Shown here one piece after another: positions 7,079-8,982 of a stretch of DNA of 8,982 nt. The position numbers and the translations under genes are program-made. How positions within the stretch are numbered: the stretch's first letter is position 1; each line of letters begins with the position of its first letter. The stretch is taken from the NCBI GenBank assembly GCA_050946775.1, contig JBMNVL010000078.1:1-8982 (forward strand), read 5' to 3'. The notes under the pieces are model-generated. The model did no database searches. It was not told the DNA's origin and saw only the letters and a list, made by a program, of their open reading frames with translations. Origin of the DNA: UMGS1474 sp050946775 (GTDB lineage Bacteria > Bacillota > Clostridia > Oscillospirales > Acutalibacteraceae).

Positions 7079-7348
7079 CGGGTGTTCCACCAGCCTTCAT
7101 GGTCGTAATAGAAACGCAGATAAGGAATACCTGCTTTTGTGCAATCGTTTCTGATCTTTACCGCTTCGCTTGATTCGGGCATAAGCTCCACCACAAGCGC
7201 CTGGGATCCATCGCCGTAAAAGGTGTAGATCACGCGGTGCTTGCCGTAGTCGTCGATACCGGTCCCGGAATCCGGATTGACAATCAGCAGATATTTGACG
7301 CCGTTGTTCTCCACAAAATAGCCAGGGTTTATCGCAACGGATTTTCAT
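7078..7348 (-). pseudogene. Uncharacterised small protein gene, frameshifted near its start and truncated at its 3' end
   Basis: The conserved-looking part reads from about 7338 to 7080: GYFVENNGVKYLLIVNPDSG, then DDYGKHRVIYTFYGDG, A-L-V-V-E-L-M, A-V-K-I-R-N-D-C, and GIPYLRFYYDHEGWWNT. No good start is in this frame: the GTG at 7314 has no Shine-Dalgarno site and would cut off the N-terminus. The ATG at 7348, 3 nt after the previous stop, is one base out of frame. Removing one A from the AAAA run (7342-7345) would give M-K-S-V-A-I-N-P-G-Y-F in frame, so a frameshift or sequencing error is likely. After W-W-N-T-R the frame passes into reverse-transcriptase DNA read out of frame, so the native C-terminus is missing. 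The V-V-E-L-M ... R-N-D-C ... G-I-P-Y-L-R-F spacing faintly recalls Vsr/DUF559-like PD-(D/E)XK nucleases; this is a guess. Confidence 0.6.
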
Positions 7349-7351
7349 GTG

Positions 7352-7795
7352 TCAATCCGTCGCCGAAGCCATAATGACGTCGGCGCCGTCGAGCAACGCA
7401 TGCAGCCCGTCGGTGAAATCGCGGTAATGTTTTGGAAAGTTCTGCGACCCGGCAGCATATATCTTTTTTCCCCCGTTGACGGTTGCTTTGAGGGTAAACA
7501 TGGTGCCGTCTTTTACCCCTTTCGGGTGCGGCCCGTTGAATCCGTTCCACGACAAAAGAGCGCAGTCGTTCAATAATTTCAGCGCTGTCTGTGTGTCACA
7601 CACGGTGCGCTTTTGAAGTCGACGAGTTCTTTCACCGCCCGGGAAACCGATCCCGTACATGGATATCTCCGCCCCGGTCCCTTTCATCACGATCTCATAT
7701 TCGATCATATACCGCATTGCGCTGATCGAAAGCATAACGGATTCAAACGATTCAATTTTACCGCTTTGTGAAAAAAGATGGGAGACGTTTTTCAA
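7352..7795 (-). CDS. Hypothetical protein, TTG start, first gene of a minus-strand unit
   Basis: This 147-residue cytoplasmic protein has no signal peptide or membrane segment. A TTG start at 7795 is chosen because AGGGGG lies 7 nt upstream; a further TTG at 7834 would lengthen the frame but has no such site. The N-terminal third alternates strand-like segments (Y-M-I-E-Y-E-I-V-M). The most distinctive parts are W-N-G-F-N-G-P-H-P-K-G-V-K-D-G-T-M-F (83-100) and A-A-G-S-Q-N-F-P-K-H-Y-R-D-F (114-127), which look like a conserved family signature. I recall similar unnamed proteins in gut Clostridia but know no function. It has its own promoter, and the next gene begins 3 nt after its stop, so the two were probably co-translated partners. 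Confidence 0.8.
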   Translation of the reverse strand: MKNVSHLFSQSGKIESFESVMLSISAMRYMIEYEIVMKGTGAEISMYGIGFPGGERTRRLQKRTVCDTQTALKLLNDCALLSWNGFNGPHPKGVKDGTMFTLKATVNGGKKIYAAGSQNFPKHYRDFTDGLHALLDGADVIMASATD

Positions 7796-7802
7796 ATTGC
7801 CA

Positions 7803-7808
7803 CCCCCT
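7803..7808 (-). promoter_or_regulatory. Shine-Dalgarno site supporting a TTG start
   Basis: AGGGGG on the minus strand is 7 nt from the TTG at 7795. No ATG is at a usable distance; the nearest in-frame ATG lies 20 codons inside the gene. Confidence 0.7.
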
Positions 7809-7863
7809 AAAACAGGAAAACGGTTTCCCCTCAAATCCGGATTTTGACACGGCCTTTTGTTGT

Positions 7864-7892
7864 ATTATACCATCATGGAATTTGTTTTTCAA
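7864..7892 (-). promoter_or_regulatory. Sigma70-type promoter with extended -10 for the two-gene minus-strand unit
   Basis: On the minus strand TTGAAA (7892-7887), a 17-nt spacer and TATAAT (7869-7864) are preceded by TGG, an extended -10. The leader to the TTG start at 7795 is about 60 nt. This is the best promoter match in the window. Confidence 0.8.
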
Positions 7893-7916
7893 TGATTCTG
7901 AATGCAAACCTTCTTC

Positions 7917-8093
7917 GCCCGCTTGCGGCCATCGAGGCCGCGCACGGGCAGGGACTCTCTTCTCGCTATCACGACATGCCACCGGCATGTCGCTCCCAAA
8001 CCCCACAGCGCTTCGCTTGCGGCGTTTGGAGCTCGTTTCGAGTTCCTCCTGCCAAGCAAAAAAGCCACCCTTACGGGTGGCTTTTTGTTTGGC
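7917..8093. repeat. Structured intergenic repeat, copy A
   Basis: This gene-free stretch is unusually rich in hairpins. A compound hairpin at 7917-7949 has GCCCG/CGGGC outside and GCGGCC/GGCCGC inside. A 9-bp perfect hairpin at 7972-7992 has an ACC loop. A C-A-A-A-C/G-T-T-T-G pairing (about 7997-8028) encloses GCGCTTCGC, and a terminator hairpin ends the unit at 8051-8093. It shares G-G-G-A-C-T-C near its start, GCGCTTCGC in the middle, T-T-C-G-A-G-T near its end and the final terminator with copy B at 8712-8932, in the same order and orientation. The stretch TTTCGAGTTCCTCCTGCCA (8035-8053) resembles a decayed tRNA T-loop plus CCA end. Open frames here look non-coding. Confidence 0.6.
8051..8093. 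terminator. Bidirectional terminator hairpin in repeat copy A
   Basis: AAAAAGCCACCC (8059-8070), the loop TTAC and GGGTGGCTTTTT (8075-8086) form a perfect 12-bp stem. It is extended by GCCAAGC/GTTTGGC outside one bulged A. The T-run on each strand makes it functional both ways. It can stop the minus-strand transcript of the orphan gene that ends at 8157. Confidence 0.88.
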
Positions 8094-8156
8094 TAAAACC
8101 GCGTAAAAGGTACAAAACCATAAAAAGATCGCGTAAAAGACATTCCCTATTCGCTT

Positions 8157-8624
8157 TTACTGAATATACCAAGCAGGCTTTTTATAATCGTCCCACTCTA
8201 TCAAGACATCTTCGAATGAAAAACAAACCGTGAAACCCGGTTGTGAAGATACGTCAAGATAGAAGGTTTCTTCATCTTTTTTACCAAAATCAAAAACTGT
8301 AATTCCTTTTTTCAGTTGTTCTATGAAGTGTTTCTTCCCTTCATCGCCCGAATAAATGATTTGAGTCTCATCAGAATAGAACTGACCGTTCTCATCCTGC
8401 TTCAAAGCCTTGAGCAGCTCATAGGATTTGATCGTGCAGTCTTCAAAAGAGAGGCGAGCGCATGCAATCTCCATATCGGTCTCAAACGGATTTTGCATCG
8501 CATCCTTATGAATGTTCAAATAAGCCGCCTGAGCAATCAATCGTTGGCTAATAAAGGATTCAAATGTCAATACAGCATCGTGAAATTCAAAATCTGACAG
8601 TCTGTTTTTGGAAAGATACTTCAT
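8157..8624 (-). CDS. AT-rich hypothetical protein, immunity-protein-like
   Basis: This 155-residue acidic, soluble protein starts at the ATG at 8624, 8 nt after AGGTGG; a GTG at 8636 overlaps that site and is rejected. Its N-terminus, L-S-D-F-E-F-H-D-A-V-L-T-F (9-21), and its tail, F-S-F-E-D-V-L-I-E-W-D-D-Y (135-147), have the alternating hydrophobic/acidic look of small immunity-type proteins of polymorphic toxin systems. No toxin gene is in the window and the match is only impressionistic. Base composition is clearly more AT-rich than the neighbours, with A/T-ending codons, so it is probably acquired. It sits alone between two copies of a structured repeat, next to a tRNA gene. Function unknown. 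Confidence 0.8.
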   Translation of the reverse strand: MKYLSKNRLSDFEFHDAVLTFESFISQRLIAQAAYLNIHKDAMQNPFETDMEIACARLSFEDCTIKSYELLKALKQDENGQFYSDETQIIYSGDEGKKHFIEQLKKGITVFDFGKKDEETFYLDVSSQPGFTVCFSFEDVLIEWDDYKKPAWYIQ

Positions 8625-8632
8625 AGCACACA

Positions 8633-8652
8633 CCACCTTCTTGTGTATTATA
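8633..8652 (-). promoter_or_regulatory. -10 box and Shine-Dalgarno region of the AT-rich orphan gene
   Basis: TATAAT (8652-8647) lies 22 nt before the ATG at 8624, and the ribosome site AGGTGG lies at 8638-8633. The -10 box is bracketed by TGTGT and ACACA, an inverted repeat that could be an operator. No good -35 box is seen at 17 nt. Confidence 0.5.
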
Positions 8653-8668
8653 ACACATTTTCAAAATA

Positions 8669-8710
8669 AAAGAAACCTCTCTTGCCTTGGTAGACAAAAG
8701 AAGTTTCTTT
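8669..8710 (-). terminator. Possible terminator downstream of the tRNA-like 3' end
   Basis: On the minus strand AAAGAAACTTC and GAGGTTTCTTT form an 11-bp stem with one G-T wobble around a 20-nt loop, followed by T-A-T-T-T-T. The long loop and AT-rich stem make it weaker than the other terminators here. It could insulate the orphan gene from transcription out of the tRNA. Confidence 0.35.
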
Positions 8711-8711
8711 G

Positions 8712-8732
8712 TTGGCGGAGAAGGAGGGACTC
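8712..8732 (-). repeat. Copy of the tRNA-Ser 3' end (att-site-like direct repeat)
   Basis: These 21 bases are identical to 8928-8948, which hold the CCA end, acceptor strand and part of the T-arm of the tRNA-Ser gene, in the same orientation. Beyond this the match continues only after loss of a G-A-A triplet of the T-loop and then fades. It is a decayed duplicate, not a functional tRNA. Confidence 0.75.
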
Positions 8733-8889
8733 CCCTCTTGCGGTGCCCAAAAAACGCCGCGGGCGCTTCGCGCTTGTCCTTGCGTTTTTTGACCGCTGCG
8801 CCAACCCCTGCTCGCTGTATCCGCCCCCGGCGGCGCTCGCAGGCGTTGCCCCCGCCGGTTCCCGGCGCTCGGGTTCGAGTCTTTTTTTA

Positions 8890-8932
8890 GCCAAGCAAAA
8901 AAGCCACCCTTGCGGGTGGCTTTTTGCTTGGC
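8890..8932. terminator. Bidirectional terminator of the tRNA-Ser gene and repeat copy B
   Basis: AAAAAGCCACCC (8898-8909), the loop TTGC and GGGTGGCTTTTT (8914-8925) form a perfect 12-bp stem. It is extended by GCCAAGC/GCTTGGC, with one bulged A. It matches the terminator at 8051-8093 in 41 of 43 positions. On the minus strand it directly follows, and its outer stem includes, the CCA end of the tRNA. Confidence 0.9.
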
Positions 8933-8982
8933 GGAGAAGGAGGGACTCGAACCCTCGCGCCGGTTACCCGACCTACGCCCTT
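8929..8982 (-). tRNA. tRNA-Ser, 3' half only (5' part and anticodon beyond the right edge)
   Basis: On the minus strand the 3' end reads CTTCTCC (acceptor strand), G73, and a gene-encoded CCA (8931-8929). It is preceded by a T-arm of 5 bp (GAGGG/CCCTC) with loop TTCGAGT. Upstream is a long variable arm, GTCGG-GTAA-CCGGC, marking a class II tRNA (Ser, Leu or Tyr). Discriminator G and the acceptor sequence favour serine. The remaining bases AAGGGCGTAG fit the 3' side of the anticodon stem. The anticodon itself is outside the window; GCT is a guess from resemblance to Clostridia tRNA-Ser. Confidence 0.85.

Larger units (their letters stand above)
8712..8932. repeat. Structured intergenic repeat, copy B, abutting the tRNA gene
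   Basis: This gene-free GC-rich stretch shows the same layout as copy A. It starts with a tRNA-Ser 3'-end copy ending in G-G-G-A-C-T-C. Next is a perfect 10-bp stem CAAAAAACGC/GCGTTTTTTG (8748-8757 with 8782-8791) enclosing GCGCTTCGCGC. Several G/C-rich hairpins follow, then GGGTTCGAGTC (8871-8881), then a terminator. The two ends look like tRNA 3' ends in opposite orientation, TGGC...GACTC at the left and GAGTC...GCCA at the right. Open frames on both strands here are low-complexity and look non-coding. Confidence 0.6.

Noticed and set aside
6576..7154. Plus-strand frame of 192 codons opposite the reverse transcriptase fragment
   Set aside because: It starts inside the terminator hairpin and has no ribosome site. 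The opposite strand carries recognisable reverse transcriptase motifs.
6597..7348. Intact group II intron or retron
   Set aside because: The palm domain with the catalytic YADD motif is missing, and no intron domain V-like structure or retron non-coding RNA was identified nearby.
7917..8093. CRISPR array or riboswitch
   Set aside because: The hairpins differ from each other with no regular repeat-spacer pattern. The terminator is on the far side of the nearest start codons, so there is no riboswitch layout.
8100..8139. Direct repeat CGCGTAAAAG at 8100-8109 and 8130-8139
   Set aside because: It is only 10 bp in an A-rich spacer, with two copies and no link to a gene start. Chance is sufficient.
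7768..8233. Overlapping plus-strand frames across 7768-8233
   Set aside because: They run through three hairpins including a terminator and overlap a promoter on the other strand. Their products are low-complexity.
8661..8894. Minus- and plus-strand frames of about 70 codons between the orphan gene and the tRNA
   Set aside because: They consist of translated repeat and antisense tRNA sequence rich in R, A, P and S. Such frames next to tRNA genes are well-known annotation artefacts.

Overview
The window looks like chromosomal DNA from a gut-type Clostridia (Firmicutes; Oscillospiraceae/Ruminococcaceae-like). The reasons are strong purine-rich Shine-Dalgarno sites, sigma70/sigmaA-type promoters with clean TATAAT boxes, TTG starts, GC-rich codon use and intrinsic terminators. 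No taxonomic search was possible, so the assignment is an inference.

Left half (1-4405). One very large minus-strand gene starts at 4243 and is open for 1414 codons until it leaves the window at base 1. It encodes a secreted multidomain glycoside hydrolase. From the N-terminus it has a signal peptide, an (alpha/alpha)6 catalytic domain resembling GH63/GH37-type enzymes with both expected acidic residues visible, an Fn3-like module, related beta-rich modules, and a CBM6/35-like carbohydrate-binding module at the edge. Long open frames on the opposite strand here are shadows of its codon bias. A divergent AraC-family regulator (4406-5281) shares the intergenic promoter region and is the obvious candidate regulator of the hydrolase.

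Middle (5291-6583). A GNAT acetyltransferase converges on the araC-type gene. A small polytopic membrane protein of unknown function is divergent from the GNAT gene. Both have recognisable promoters, and the membrane protein gene ends at a perfect 20-bp bidirectional terminator hairpin.

Right-middle (6597-7892). A minus-strand unit with a good promoter carries an intact gene of unknown function (TTG start). A second unknown gene follows 3 nt downstream. It appears frameshifted at its start and is fused, out of frame, to the 3' third of a reverse transcriptase gene. That block is a decaying or rearranged locus.

Right end (7917-8982). An AT-rich orphan gene (8157-8624) lies between two copies of a structured, hairpin-rich, tRNA-3'-end-like repeat. 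Both copies end in an almost identical 43-bp terminator hairpin. The second copy abuts the 3' end of a tRNA-Ser gene that runs off the right edge, and a 21-bp copy of the tRNA 3' end lies about 216 bp away. This resembles a small tRNA-anchored accessory site.
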